A stretch of 64,000 nt of DNA from CAZWVR01 sp964637235 (GCA_964637235.1 CAZWVR010000001.1:1-64000); one strand, 5' to 3'; positions 29,601-37,742 are shown, counted from the first letter of the stretch. Notes: generated by a model from the letters alone, not told the origin. Numbers and translations are program-made.

Positions 29601-31140
29601 GGATAAAAATAAAATATCTATCACCCTGGATACAACTATAAAAAACGCTACTGTAATAATAAACGGTAAACGAAAACAACCAGAAAGTTGGTTCCTTATA
29701 GCCTCTGACTATTTCCTTAAATCTATGATGATGCTCCAATCTGCGTCTTTTAATTATAGAACTTCTCTGGGTAATCTGATAAATGGATATCGCCCAGAAG
29801 TATCTTTCTTAGGTATGCAAAAAATAAACGGAATATGGGCTCCCGGTTGGAACTTCATTACTGCATATTCTAAACGTTTATATGACCAAAATTATCAAGA
29901 CGAAGATATTACTCAAATATTCGCCCTCAATAAATGGCTCGTTACCGATACCCTCTTTAATAAACCCTTTGACTATACCGATGCCAGAGATATACGTTTT
30001 AGAATAAATATTGAACCTCTGAACAATTTTAGAATAGATCTAAATTTCCAAAAAAATATCACTTTTAAACGTACTAAATATGGCTATGGACGCCCTGATG
30101 GATCTTTCCGATTATTAAATACTTTGGAAACTGGTAATTACTTCATATCTTTTAATATTATAAAAACCGCTTTTGAACCACTTACTTCAAAAAATAACTA
30201 TTATTCAAAAGCTTATGAAAATTTCAAAAATTATCGACAAATTATTGCAAACAGATTAGCCCGACATAGAGAACTAATTGATCCAAATTATACTTATCAA
30301 ACTTATTTAGATACTTCTGGCGTTCAATACCCAGTAGGATATGCCTCTACATATCAGTCTGTTTTAATACCTGCATTCCTCGCTGCTTATTCCGGTTTAT
30401 CCCCTGATAAAATTCAAACAGATCCTTTTTTGTCTATCCCTCTCCCTGACTGGAGAATTACTTTTGATGGATTGGGAAATTTACCATTTCTGAAAGATTT
30501 TGTAAGCAAAATCACCCTGAATCATTCTTATTCATCTACTTATACAATCGCAAATTTTCAGCTTAACCCAAATTTTGATTTAAACTCTTTTATGAATTAT
30601 GGTTATAGCGACGCTGTTTACCCTACTAATGGCTTGTTTATCCCTCGATACGAAATTAGTGGCATACGACTTAGTGAAAAATTTGTCCCTTTGTTGGGAC
30701 TTGATATTAAATGGAAATATCCTATAAGTACACGTATTGAATATAAGAAAACTCGTGATCTGTTTCTGAGTTTTAGTAATAACCAAATTACAGAACATAG
30801 AAATAATACTTTTACCTTGGGGGCTGGATATACTTTTAAAAATTTGGCTTTTAATATAAAAGTTCAAGGACAAAAACAACTTATAAAAAGTGATTTAAAT
30901 GTCCGCCTGGATCTATCTATGGGAAATGATATTGAAATTTATCGTAGAATATTAGAAAATATCAATGACCTAAATATTAAAAGAGATAATTTTAATCTGG
31001 CTCTTACAGCAGATTATAGTATAAACAGAAATTTGAATATTCAATTTTATTATAACCATACTATAAATGAAACTAATACCGCACCTAAAACTACAACTGT
31101 ACAAGCAGGATTTAAAATTAAATATAATATTGCTCCCTAA
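23638..31140 (+). CDS. sprA: T9SS outer-membrane translocon SprA (Sov)
   Basis: At 2500 residues this is the size of SprA/Sov, the giant single-chain barrel that forms the type IX export channel. A signal peptide (residues 1-20) is followed by the SprA N-terminal regions, first near residues 190-340 (VNGSVGNKMNIAINYNSLSM) and again near 810 (KKGVVFIDDFEDSQTYIDLK). Between and after are long alternating beta strands consistent with the multi-strand barrel. The C-terminus ends in an amphipathic strand (TTTVQAGFKIKYNIAP). Secreted proteins with a sorting domain, such as the one at 6819-10112, should pass through it. No frameshift is seen over 7.5 kb. Confidence 0.97.
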   Translation: MYRKIFISFCILLFGFKAYSIVFPPDTIKPDSLHFPAFISPNPFETQKYNSPLFLPLPSIYTQQYDFDPKTGDVSITQKIGDYTPYPPYVLDFNNYMNLQNRQFLKNYWREKTKTVSGKNGGFLSDILSPEINLGIKGLNTLFGSDKITVKPTGVLNVTLGLTYTKTNNPTLPRYLRNNTVFDFDQDVQVGVNGSVGNKMNIAINYNSLSMFDFEDKRKINYNGDEDEIIQKIEAGNVTFPLENTLITGSTTLWGIRTDLKFGKLTISSVLSQQKGQSKTIEIQGGAVVNDFEISASDYDANKHFFLNHYFRDHYEDALKNLPVVTPSIKITRIEVWVTNKTSDFQNSRNIVAFMDLGEGDAKYIHASGFVLPQVGGAPPSNNANNLYEQMTTTYNGIRDITQVSNILNTIPDFTEGIDYVKLENARKLDPSEYTVNTDLGYISLNYELKPGEVLAVAYEYTMNGKTYQVGEFSSDVESPKTLILKLIKGPALTPNLPNWDLMMKNIYSLNTFSLSKDDFKLEIYYNNDRTGIPINYIPEGKIKNQRLLSVFNFDKADEQNNPNPDGFFDFIEGVTVDTKNGLIIFPELEPFGEFLAKKIGDKNIAKKYTYPELYDSTQYIAKQVASKNKFYLKGHYKSTSGNEIMLNVMNLSKGSVKVTQGGRELTENVDYSVDYNIGKVTILNEALLRSGLPIKISIENYDTYGLITKNFVGTHLNYQFNPNFNLGGTFVHLSELPYDPKPILGFEPVSNSMLGLNTSFTTEAPWLTKLVDFLPFIQTKEKSQINFIAEFAYLIPGNPKIYNNQVDKKGVVFIDDFEDSQTYIDLKSPQSWVLASIPQHQPDLFPEASDNHSLKSGYNRALLAWYSINQDMLDKRNLPDYITDDDLSNHFVRPIYEKEIFPNRQNPQNIPTRLTVLNLAFYPNERGPYNFDVDGIPGISAGINPDGTLKNPASRWGGIMRDLYVNDFESSNIQYIEFWLMDPFVYDSTSTGGYLYINLGDISEDILKDSRKMFENGIPYPDDPTKIDTTQWGIVPTGQMTTQTFDNNPDARARQDAGFDGLTDTLERNFYRNYINKLAQKFGIDSKAYKTAINDPSDDDFRFYFDKYYDQIHASILDRYKKFNGTEGNSPLNPQNNQYQAVSFYPDMEDVNRDNTLDNFEAYYQYVIHLAPQDMKVGKNYIVNKVVTNAINLPNKKTNEKITWYQFKIPIYQPDKVVGNISGFKSIRFMRIFLRGFTDTIILRFAKMDLVRGEWRQYEKPLTTSGEGTIYPQHTNDGVLDVSVVNIEENSQKEPVNYVLPPGISREQQLYGQQPYQLNEQSLALTVKNLPDGEAKAVYKIVNLDLRKFKKIKAFFHAEALPGEESQLKDNDITVFIRLGSDFTQNYYEYEIPLKITPPGHYIGEALFADDRYKVWPQANNLDLDLQKLLDAKHKRNIEMSAPNSNISYTTPYVVYDGDRKITIVGNPNLSNIKAIMIGVRNPNAQTNRFNDDGMDKSAEIWVDELRLTDFNNNPGWAADMRLSANLADFGNITLSAYTHTPGFGSIEQRVNERAKDQVIEWDMTSQFQLGKFFPKNFGVSLPLYIGYSENISNPEYNPFDPDIKFKTALSNPNLTEQQKKELKYAAQTYVRRKSINLTNIKIQPINKNKKHKRNSRLRPPWSISNFTTSFAYNEIYRRTPIVEFDIQQSLLLSVNYNYSPNPKNIKPFSKWKLFRKRWIRNNFKFIKDFNFYYLPSRISFTTEINRQYNSFKSRDVQNIGLQLPISYQKNFLWDRNYDFTYKLSRNLKIDFSATNASRIEPQGWAEQTLFDRLHIRKPQDSIFYNIFDPGRNTDYNHQIRLNYRTPLNKLPLLSWTNLNITYSATYDWRRGQDPYRVPATDTTPSYVIDFGNMIQNSSTIRADLRLNFSSLYRKIPFLKDVQNRFTKNGRKPRPTKEKDVKFQQQNLRFVKGFRKIIRHKLKTTKITKVVVKSSDGQIIKSSFKVLDKNKISITLDTTIKNATVIINGKRKQPESWFLIASDYFLKSMMMLQSASFNYRTSLGNLINGYRPEVSFLGMQKINGIWAPGWNFITAYSKRLYDQNYQDEDITQIFALNKWLVTDTLFNKPFDYTDARDIRFRINIEPLNNFRIDLNFQKNITFKRTKYGYGRPDGSFRLLNTLETGNYFISFNIIKTAFEPLTSKNNYYSKAYENFKNYRQIIANRLARHRELIDPNYTYQTYLDTSGVQYPVGYASTYQSVLIPAFLAAYSGLSPDKIQTDPFLSIPLPDWRITFDGLGNLPFLKDFVSKITLNHSYSSTYTIANFQLNPNFDLNSFMNYGYSDAVYPTNGLFIPRYEISGIRLSEKFVPLLGLDIKWKYPISTRIEYKKTRDLFLSFSNNQITEHRNNTFTLGAGYTFKNLAFNIKVQGQKQLIKSDLNVRLDLSMGNDIEIYRRILENINDLNIKRDNFNLALTADYSINRNLNIQFYYNHTINETNTAPKTTTVQAGFKIKYNIAP

Positions 31141-31160
31141 AATTATTTTTTATAAATTTG
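31130..31160 (+). promoter_or_regulatory. promoter for the ferredoxin gene inside the sprA 3' end
   Basis: TTG (31130-31132) and TAAATTTG (31153-31160) are spaced by 20 nt. The site lies across the end of sprA and would start transcription about 10 nt before the ferredoxin ATG. Confidence 0.4.
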
Positions 31161-31175
31161 GCATAAATAATAATT

Positions 31176-31379
31176 ATGTATAAAATTACTCATGAATGTA
31201 CCGCTTGCTATGTTTGCTATGATCATTGCCCAGAAAAAGCCATAATTCCATCAGAAATTTTTAAGATTGATTATAATAAATGTACCGAATGCGGAGAGTG
31301 CCTTGAAATATGTCCTATTGATGTAATTATATATATCCCTTCTAAATCGCCTCAAGAATTGAAAAAAGAAAATCCTTGA
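31176..31379 (+). CDS. 2[4Fe-4S] ferredoxin-like protein
   Basis: A 67-residue protein with two four-Cys clusters in the clostridial-type arrangement: CTACYVCYDHCP at about residues 8-19 and CTECGECLEICP at about 40-51. It should shuttle electrons at low potential in the cytoplasm. It sits between sprA and porP, where its role is not obvious; electron transfer is not part of the known T9SS machinery. It has its own promoter-like site, so it need not be co-regulated with secretion. Confidence 0.93.
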   Translation: MYKITHECTACYVCYDHCPEKAIIPSEIFKIDYNKCTECGECLEICPIDVIIYIPSKSPQELKKENP

Positions 31380-31394
31380 ACCATTTATAAAGAA

Positions 31395-31425
31395 TTTGAA
31401 AAACAAAAAAAAGTTATTTTCTTTG
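31395..31425 (+). promoter_or_regulatory. probable promoter for porP/sprF
   Basis: TTTG (31395-31398) and TTTCTTTG (31418-31425, one mismatch to TAnnTTTG) are 19 nt apart, ending 15 nt before the porP ATG. Confidence 0.45.
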
Positions 31426-31440
31426 CCATAATATTAAAAT

Positions 31441-32382
31441 ATGTCTGAAAAACTTTTTTACATATTATTTTTTTCATTGATTATTAGTAAATTGTACGCT
31501 CAGCAAGATCCCCAGATTAGCCATTATATGTATAATGTTTTGACATATAATCCTGCATATGCAGGTCAAAGTGGTCAGATATGTTTTAATGCATTGGGGC
31601 ATCAACAATGGAAAAAATTCGAAGGAGCTCCAAATACTAATTTCCTTACTGCTGATATGCCTTTGAATATTAAAGGCTATCAATTTGGCTTAGGTTTGCT
31701 CTTTATAAACGATCAATACGGCTTTGTACGCGATTTTAGATTTTATTTACCTCTTGCTTATAGATTTGATATGGGATTGTCCAACATTAGTATTGGAATC
31801 GCTCCCGGCATTTATAATGAAAAAATTAATGGCTCGTGGAAATTCCCAGATCAAACTGAAAATATTCTCAATTCTACTGCTCCTGTCACTGTTTTTGATC
31901 TAAGTGCTGGCATTTTTATGGAATATCAAAATTTTTCATTTGGTTTCTCTTCTACACATATTAATAGACCTCTATTTAAATTTTCTCCATCGGATTCCTC
32001 TACTTTCGGTGGCTCTATTCGCTTAGTGAATCATTTTTACTTATTCGGCTCTTATGATTGGCAAACTCCTAATTATCTTTTTGATATAATTCCATCTGTA
32101 CTTTTTAAATCTGATATTAGTACTACTCAATTTGACATAAATCTTTCCGTTTTATACAATAAAAAATTATGGGCAGGCGTTAGTTATAGAAACAAAGAGT
32201 CTATTGTGTTCTTAATCGGTACTTCTTATTTTAGAAATATTAAGTTGGGACTTTCTTATGATTTATTACTTTCACCGATACGAAGAGTTTCTGGTGGTAC
32301 TTTTGAAGCATATATCGGTTATTGTTTTGCAATAGAAAAAGCTGCTAATATTCAATATTTTAGAAATGTTAAAACTTTGTAA
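31441..32382 (+). CDS. porP: PorP/SprF family T9SS outer-membrane protein
   Basis: A 313-residue outer-membrane protein with a signal peptide (ending LYAQ). It carries the family hallmark DPQISHYMYNVLTYNPAYAG directly after the signal, then QQWKKFEGAPNTNFLTADMPL. The remainder forms a small beta barrel. PorP works with PorK/GldK and SprF-type members help secrete SprB-like adhesins. Position between sprA and gldK fits. Which paralogue group it belongs to (PorP or SprF) cannot be settled from this sequence alone. Confidence 0.93.
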   Translation: MSEKLFYILFFSLIISKLYAQQDPQISHYMYNVLTYNPAYAGQSGQICFNALGHQQWKKFEGAPNTNFLTADMPLNIKGYQFGLGLLFINDQYGFVRDFRFYLPLAYRFDMGLSNISIGIAPGIYNEKINGSWKFPDQTENILNSTAPVTVFDLSAGIFMEYQNFSFGFSSTHINRPLFKFSPSDSSTFGGSIRLVNHFYLFGSYDWQTPNYLFDIIPSVLFKSDISTTQFDINLSVLYNKKLWAGVSYRNKESIVFLIGTSYFRNIKLGLSYDLLLSPIRRVSGGTFEAYIGYCFAIEKAANIQYFRNVKTL

Positions 32383-32420
32383 TTTAATTAGTGTATAACA
32401 GCATAAAATAAATTGTAATT

Positions 32421-33860
32421 ATGAAAACCTTGAAAAAATTATTTTACCTAATTGCAATAGCTTCACTGTGGTTGGTAGGTTGTAAATCTTCCGGTGTTGA
32501 AGGGGAATTGGTAGGTGTTAAAGGAAGACCTCAATGGTTTGAACCCCAGCCTTACGGTATGACTTTTGTCCCACAAGGAGCTTATACTATGGGACCAAAT
32601 GACCAAGATATCCCTTGGTCTATGACGGCTGAACCAAAAGTCGTTACACTGGATGCTTTTTGGATGGATATTACTGAAATTACTAATAATGAATACAGAC
32701 AGTTCGTATATTGGGTACGTGATTCTATCGCTATGAGATTAGCTGTAAAAGCTGGAATAGAAGACTTTAAGCTGGAAGTAGATGAGGATAAAATTGATCC
32801 TGATTTCTACGACCCCTCTGACCCGAATGAATGTTATTTAGATTGGTCAAAAAGAAAAGATGTATGGGCACAGGATAATCCAGAACTCAAAGACGCTCTA
32901 AAAGATCTTTATTACGATAAACAAGACGCTATCTTCGGTAAAAAATCTATTGATACTCGTAAGCTTGTTTACGAATATTGGTATGCTGATCTTAGGCAGG
33001 CTGCTAAAATGGAAAATAAATATATATATGACGATTTGGGTGGTACCGGAGATCTCCCTACTGGTCATTATTCCGGTAAAATAGTTGACTATGATTACGA
33101 TAATTATGGAACTGTAAAAGACTATAAAAACAGAAGCGATATTGTTCAACACGTAAAAGTGCCTATTTATCCAGATACCTTAGTCTGGATTCGTGATTAC
33201 ACTTATTCTTATAATGAACCTTGGGCGCGTAAATATTTCTGGCATCCTGCTTATGACAATTATCCTGTGGTAGGCGTGAATAGGAATCAAGCTCGCGCAT
33301 TCGCAAATTGGAGAACGAAAATTATGCGCGATGAAAATGCCCGTAATGGATTGCCTCCATACGAAGATTTTAGGCTACCTACCGAAGCTGAATGGGAATA
33401 TGCTGCCAGAGGAGGACTTAAACTCGCTATGTATCCTTGGGGAGGTCCATATATTCGTAATTATCAAGGTTGTCTCTTAGCTAACTTTAAACCTATGAGA
33501 GGTATGTATGCATTAGATGGTGCCGCTCGTACTATGGAAGTAGCTAAATATGAACCTAATGGATATGGACTTTATGATATGGCTGGTAATGTCGCTGAAT
33601 GGACAGAAGACGCTTATGATGACGCTACTTACAGATATACACATGATTTGAATCCTGTTTATTTTAGGAATGCTAAAAAAGATGATCCAATCGTTCTTAA
33701 ACGTAAAGTTGTAAGAGGTGGATCATGGAAAGATATTGGATGGTATCTACAATGTGGTACACGTAGTTATGAATATCAGGATACTGCAAAATCTTATATA
33801 GGATTCAGATGTGTAAGAACTTACATGGGTACAGATGTCTCTGGATACGAAGGATATTGA
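32421..33860 (+). CDS. gldK: gliding/T9SS lipoprotein GldK (PorK)
   Basis: A 479-residue lipoprotein (lipobox LVGC, Cys21) with a formylglycine-generating-enzyme-like fold. Early motif FVPQGAYTMGPNDQDIPW, then DAFWMDITEITNNEYRQFVYW, the core FRLPTEAEWEYAARGG and YGLYDMAGNVAEWTED, and a closing VVRGGSWKDIG / YIGFRCVR. GldK forms the periplasmic ring with GldN beneath the outer membrane. The core motif set is complete, although no enzymatic role is known for GldK. It is followed by a strong terminator. Confidence 0.97.
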   Translation: MKTLKKLFYLIAIASLWLVGCKSSGVEGELVGVKGRPQWFEPQPYGMTFVPQGAYTMGPNDQDIPWSMTAEPKVVTLDAFWMDITEITNNEYRQFVYWVRDSIAMRLAVKAGIEDFKLEVDEDKIDPDFYDPSDPNECYLDWSKRKDVWAQDNPELKDALKDLYYDKQDAIFGKKSIDTRKLVYEYWYADLRQAAKMENKYIYDDLGGTGDLPTGHYSGKIVDYDYDNYGTVKDYKNRSDIVQHVKVPIYPDTLVWIRDYTYSYNEPWARKYFWHPAYDNYPVVGVNRNQARAFANWRTKIMRDENARNGLPPYEDFRLPTEAEWEYAARGGLKLAMYPWGGPYIRNYQGCLLANFKPMRGMYALDGAARTMEVAKYEPNGYGLYDMAGNVAEWTEDAYDDATYRYTHDLNPVYFRNAKKDDPIVLKRKVVRGGSWKDIGWYLQCGTRSYEYQDTAKSYIGFRCVRTYMGTDVSGYEGY

Positions 33861-33882
33861 TTTTTATTTCATTTTTGAAAAA

Positions 33883-33910
33883 AGCCGCAATTTTGCGGCT
33901 TTTTTTTTTT
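33883..33910 (+). terminator. strong intrinsic terminator after gldK
   Basis: A perfect 8-bp stem, AGCCGCAA (33883-33890) and TTGCGGCT (33893-33900), is followed at once by a run of at least ten T. It separates gldK from gldL. Confidence 0.92.
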
Positions 33911-33915
33911 AATTT

Positions 33916-33947
33916 TTTGTTTTTTTGAAAACACTTTTTTATCTTTG
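33916..33947 (+). promoter_or_regulatory. Bacteroidetes-type promoter for gldL
   Basis: TTTG (33916-33919), 20 nt, then TATCTTTG (33940-33947): a full match to the phylum's primary promoter consensus. It sits just past the gldK terminator and about 60 nt before the gldL ATG. Confidence 0.7.
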
Positions 33948-34007
33948 GTTGTAAATATTTGTGGAACACATTTTGTAATTATAACAAAAACTCAAAAACT
34001 ATAAATT

Positions 34008-35003
34008 ATGGAATTTTTTGATTTTACTCAAAAAAAATGGTGGAAAGAATTTATTCACAAACTTTACAGCTGGGGTGCTTCAGTTGTGCTTATTGGAGCT
34101 CTTTTTAAAATTACACACTGGCCCGGAGCTAATATAATGTTAACAATAGGTCTTACCACGGAAGCTGTGATATTCTTTTTCTCAGGTATTGAACCTGCTC
34201 CAGAGGAATTAGACTGGACATTAGTATATCCTGAATTAGCAGGTGTTACAGAAGAAGATGAACTTGATGTATTAAGTTCTAAAAGCAAAAGAAGACACAG
34301 AGGTGAAGAATTACCTGCTGCTTCTGTGGAGGCTATCTCTAAATTAGATGCAATGCTTGAAAAAGCCGGGGAACAGGGTCTTTTTGAAAAACTGCATGAT
34401 GGACTTTCTAAATTTAGCGAAAATCTTGATAAACTTCACGATATCACTGATGCTACCTTAGCTACTAAGGAATTTGCAGATAATGTTAAAAAGGCTGGTC
34501 AAAATGTATATACATCTTCTGAGGAAGTTAGTAATACCCTTAAAGATGCTTCTAATAATTTCAATAACACATTGAAAGATGTTTCCGGACATATTTCTAA
34601 TTTAGGAAATGCTTATGAACAAAGTGCACAAGAAGCTAAATCCTTAGCAGAAGGTATTAAGAATTCTGCACAATCTGTTAGTTATTCTCTTGATAATTTT
34701 GCTGATGCTGTATCTAAGAAAATGGAAGCATTAGGCGAAATTGATTTTTCTGTTTTAACTGATGGTAATAAAACTTATAATGAACAAATCTCTCAATTAA
34801 ATAAAAATCTTTCTGCCATTAACGCTATATTTGAAATGCAATTGGGTGAAGCTAATCTTGATCAAATGGTTAAAGATATTTCAGACTCCGCAGAACATGC
34901 TAAAAAATATTCTCAAGAAATTGCTAAACTCAGTAGAAATCTTGAAGCTTTGAATGAAGTTTATGGAAGAATGCTTTCCGCATTGAATGTAAAACTTGAT
35001 TAA
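34008..35003 (+). CDS. gldL: T9SS motor protein GldL (PorL)
   Basis: A 331-residue inner-membrane protein. Two helices near the N-terminus (about residues 22-34 and 42-58) span the membrane. The second carries TTEAVIFF with Glu52, corresponding to the conserved membrane glutamate needed for proton flow; Lys34 in FKITHWPG is also conserved. A long cytoplasmic tail follows, largely coiled-coil (about 100-330), with heptad-like repeats. GldL pentamers surround a GldM dimer to turn proton flow into rotation. It is 39 nt before gldM and co-transcribed with it. Confidence 0.96.
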   Translation: MEFFDFTQKKWWKEFIHKLYSWGASVVLIGALFKITHWPGANIMLTIGLTTEAVIFFFSGIEPAPEELDWTLVYPELAGVTEEDELDVLSSKSKRRHRGEELPAASVEAISKLDAMLEKAGEQGLFEKLHDGLSKFSENLDKLHDITDATLATKEFADNVKKAGQNVYTSSEEVSNTLKDASNNFNNTLKDVSGHISNLGNAYEQSAQEAKSLAEGIKNSAQSVSYSLDNFADAVSKKMEALGEIDFSVLTDGNKTYNEQISQLNKNLSAINAIFEMQLGEANLDQMVKDISDSAEHAKKYSQEIAKLSRNLEALNEVYGRMLSALNVKLD

Positions 35004-35042
35004 TTATCAAGTTTTTGTGTTTAACTAAAAATTTTTATTGAT

Positions 35043-36626
35043 ATGGCTGAAAAAAAATTATCTCCACGGCAGAAAATGATTAACTTGATGTATTTGGTGC
35101 TTACTGCTATGTTGGCACTAAACGTTTCTGCCGAAATTCTGAAAGCTTTTGAGCTTATTGAAGCAAGTATAAGAAAATCCACATCCCGAATACAAAATAA
35201 AATTGATGAGGAATATTCAACATTCAGTGAGAAATTAATGACTGAGGGAGAAAAGAAAGTAAAAGTTTGGTACGATAAAGCAATGAGTGTAAAGCAACAA
35301 ACTCAGCATCTTTATACTTATATTGATACTTTGAAATTCCAAGTAATGGATCTCGCCGGCGGTGATAAAGGCAAAACTTATGATGAAAAGTTTAAACTTT
35401 TTAGAAAAGATGACAGAGAAGCCGGTGAACATATTTTGTTTAATTTAGGTAAAGTTTATAACCTTAAAAAAACTTTAATTCAATATAGAAGTTTTTTAGT
35501 AAAACTTATTGAGCAAGATACTTCTAAAAATGCTCAAATATTAAAGAAAAATATATTGAAAAGTTTAAGCACCGATAGCCTTTATAATGAAAATGAGAAG
35601 ACTTGGGTTGCTTGGGAAAAAGCTAATTTTTCAGAGATGCCAGCTGTGGCAGTAGTTGCTATGCTCACCAAATTGCAAAATGATATTAAGAATGTGGAAG
35701 CAGATGTCTTAGCATACCTTTTAGGTAAAATTGGTGAAGGTGAGTTCCACTTTAATAAGATATATGCAGTAGTAAATAGTAAAAAAAGTTTTGTATTGGT
35801 AAATGAACCATACCAAGCGGAAGTTTTCCTTGCCGCTGCTGATACTACCCAGCAATTGGTTATTAAATTAAAGGAAGGAAATCCAGATTATTTGAAAATT
35901 GAAGGCGGAATGGGTATATATAAACCCCCAACAGGTAGTGTTGGTACCTTTAAGTGGGGTGGTGTGATAAAAGTTAAAAATCCTGCTGGTACAGATACAT
36001 TAGAATTCCCATTCGAGAGTGAGTATCAGGTAGTTCAACCTGCTGTATCTATTTCTCCTACTAAAATGAATGTATTTTATATTGGAGTTGATAACCCTGT
36101 TGCAATCACAGCTTCGGGAGTTCCTGATAATGCATTACGAGTTGTAATGACAAATGGAACTATTCGTAAAGTTGGTACTGGAAAGTATATCGTAAGACCT
36201 AGGAGTGTAGATAAAAATGCTACAAAAACTCGTATAAGTGTATCTGCACAAGTTCAAGGAGCAGCTCGTTCATTGGGTTCTATGAAATTCCGTGTATTGA
36301 GGATACCTGACCCATATCCTGTTGTAGGAGGTAAGAAAGGTGGTGTAGTTGCTAAATCTTGGTTAATTGCTCAAACCTTTGTAAAAGCTCAGTTAGATAA
36401 CTTTGTGTTTGATTTAAAATTCCCTGTTGTAGAATTTACTGTTTCCGCTACTATTAAGGGGTTCACAGAAGAAATAAAATCTAAGGGTGCTACTATAACA
36501 CCACAACAAAAGAGTCTTATTAGACAACTGAAGCATGGGCAAAAAGTATATTTTGAAAATGTTAAAGCAAAAGCTCCTGATGGCTCTATTCGTCAGATTG
36601 GTTCTATTTCATTCAAATTGAGATAA
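35043..36626 (+). CDS. gldM: T9SS motor protein GldM (PorM)
   Basis: A 527-residue protein with one N-terminal membrane helix: KMINLMYLVLTAMLALNVSAE (about residues 11-31). A long periplasmic arm follows, made of four domains. The C-terminal one contains the FRVLRIPDPYPVVGG signature and ends in the beta strands of the GldK/GldN contact region. GldM is the rod of the motor, passing force from GldL to the outer-membrane ring. Length is typical (about 515-525). A terminator follows the gene. Confidence 0.97.
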   Translation: MAEKKLSPRQKMINLMYLVLTAMLALNVSAEILKAFELIEASIRKSTSRIQNKIDEEYSTFSEKLMTEGEKKVKVWYDKAMSVKQQTQHLYTYIDTLKFQVMDLAGGDKGKTYDEKFKLFRKDDREAGEHILFNLGKVYNLKKTLIQYRSFLVKLIEQDTSKNAQILKKNILKSLSTDSLYNENEKTWVAWEKANFSEMPAVAVVAMLTKLQNDIKNVEADVLAYLLGKIGEGEFHFNKIYAVVNSKKSFVLVNEPYQAEVFLAAADTTQQLVIKLKEGNPDYLKIEGGMGIYKPPTGSVGTFKWGGVIKVKNPAGTDTLEFPFESEYQVVQPAVSISPTKMNVFYIGVDNPVAITASGVPDNALRVVMTNGTIRKVGTGKYIVRPRSVDKNATKTRISVSAQVQGAARSLGSMKFRVLRIPDPYPVVGGKKGGVVAKSWLIAQTFVKAQLDNFVFDLKFPVVEFTVSATIKGFTEEIKSKGATITPQQKSLIRQLKHGQKVYFENVKAKAPDGSIRQIGSISFKLR

Positions 36627-36645
36627 AATATTTATTAAAATTTTT

Positions 36646-36703
36646 AGGGTTGTCCAGGAGGTATTTTATTAAAAACTTGTAGCCTTTTGGGCAGCCCTTT
36701 TTT
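36646..36703 (+). terminator. intrinsic terminator between gldM and gldN
   Basis: AGGGTTGTCC (36646-36655) can pair with GGGCAGCCCT (36689-36698) over 10 bp including two G-U pairs, followed by six T. The loop is long, so strength may be moderate. Confidence 0.65.
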
Positions 36704-36734
36704 ACTATTTAGAAATTTATTATTGTTTAAGCTA

Positions 36735-36763
36735 TATTTTTGTACATTTGTGCAATATTTTTG
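36735..36763 (+). promoter_or_regulatory. two possible -7 boxes upstream of gldN
   Basis: TATTTTTG occurs at 36735-36742 and again at 36756-36763, both matching TAnnTTTG. Neither has a clear TTTG at the right distance upstream. The second ends 38 nt before the gldN ATG. Confidence 0.4.
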
Positions 36764-36801
36764 CAAAATTTCTGTTATTTATAAAAATAAAACACTTATC
36801 T

Positions 36802-37665
36802 ATGAAAATAAAATTTGTAATCCTTGTAGCGGTTCTGTTTTTATGGCAGTCTATTATATATGCACAAGAGGGAACTGGTATTACTGTAAGGGCATTGCCT
36901 TATGAGGATTTGCATGCTCGCAATGATAAGCCAGTACCATATCAATATGTAAGGGAGGCGGATGTTATGTGGGCAAAGATACTTTGGCAAAGAATTGAAT
37001 TATCTGAAAAAGAGAACCATATACTTGCTTTGCCCAGAGAACCCGTTGGCAATAGGATGAGTTTAATTGATGTTTTACTAAAAGGTATCCATACTGAAAG
37101 TCTTACGGCATATAAGGCAAGTCCTGATGATGCAGGTCATGAATTTGATAATATTATGACAGAGAATGACGTTCGTGAGCAAATGGGGGCTACGACAAAA
37201 ACTCAGATAGTTGAGACACTTGAAGGCTATGATACTATTACTGTGGAAGAAAATTATAATTCTGCTGATATTGTTGCTTATATGGTTAAAGAAATGTGGT
37301 TTTTTGATAAACAACGTTCTGTGATGGATTTTCGTATTATAGGATTGTGTCCTATAAGGAAATATTATCGTGAAGATGATGTAGATCAGACAAATCCATT
37401 GTATAAAAAGGTTTTTTGGGTCTATTATCCAGAAGTAAGACCTAAATTAGCTAAAAGCCCAGTATATTGGCCTTATACTGATGTTACGAATATTACTTAT
37501 GATGATATTTTTCAGAAGCGTTTATTTTCCAGTTATATTTATATGGAGTCTAATCCATATAGGCGGGCAATATTGGAATATAAAAAAGGTTTAGATGTTT
37601 TAGTTGAGGCTGAAAGAATAAAACAAGAGATGTTTAATTTTGAGCAGGATTTATGGTCTTATTAA
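36802..37665 (+). CDS. gldN: T9SS ring protein GldN (PorN)
   Basis: A 287-residue periplasmic protein when started at the ATG at 36802, giving the signal MKIKFVILVAVLFLWQSIIYAQ. A TTG-initiated extension 18 codons longer spoils the signal and covers the promoter region. Family motifs: YEDLHARNDKPVPYQYVREADVMW at the mature N-terminus (the RREADVMW-type box), LCPIRKYYREDD, and VFWVYYPEVRPKLAK. GldN binds GldK to form the ring under the outer membrane. A strong terminator follows at 37685. Confidence 0.95.
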   Translation: MKIKFVILVAVLFLWQSIIYAQEGTGITVRALPYEDLHARNDKPVPYQYVREADVMWAKILWQRIELSEKENHILALPREPVGNRMSLIDVLLKGIHTESLTAYKASPDDAGHEFDNIMTENDVREQMGATTKTQIVETLEGYDTITVEENYNSADIVAYMVKEMWFFDKQRSVMDFRIIGLCPIRKYYREDDVDQTNPLYKKVFWVYYPEVRPKLAKSPVYWPYTDVTNITYDDIFQKRLFSSYIYMESNPYRRAILEYKKGLDVLVEAERIKQEMFNFEQDLWSY

Positions 37666-37684
37666 TTGAGAGATATAAAAATAC

Positions 37685-37718
37685 AAAAACGGGTCTGTTA
37701 AGGCAGTCCCGTTTTTTT
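37685..37718 (+). terminator. strong intrinsic terminator after gldN
   Basis: AAAAACGGG (37685-37693) and CCCGTTTTT (37708-37716) form a 9-bp stem followed by seven T in total. It closes the T9SS block. Confidence 0.88.
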
Positions 37719-37742
37719 GTTTTAAAAATGTTTGAAAATGCA

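Noticed and set aside
33941..33947. Nearer TTTG at 33924-33927 as the -33 element for gldL
   Set aside because: It is only 12 nt from the -7 box; the TTTG at 33916-33919 gives the expected 20.
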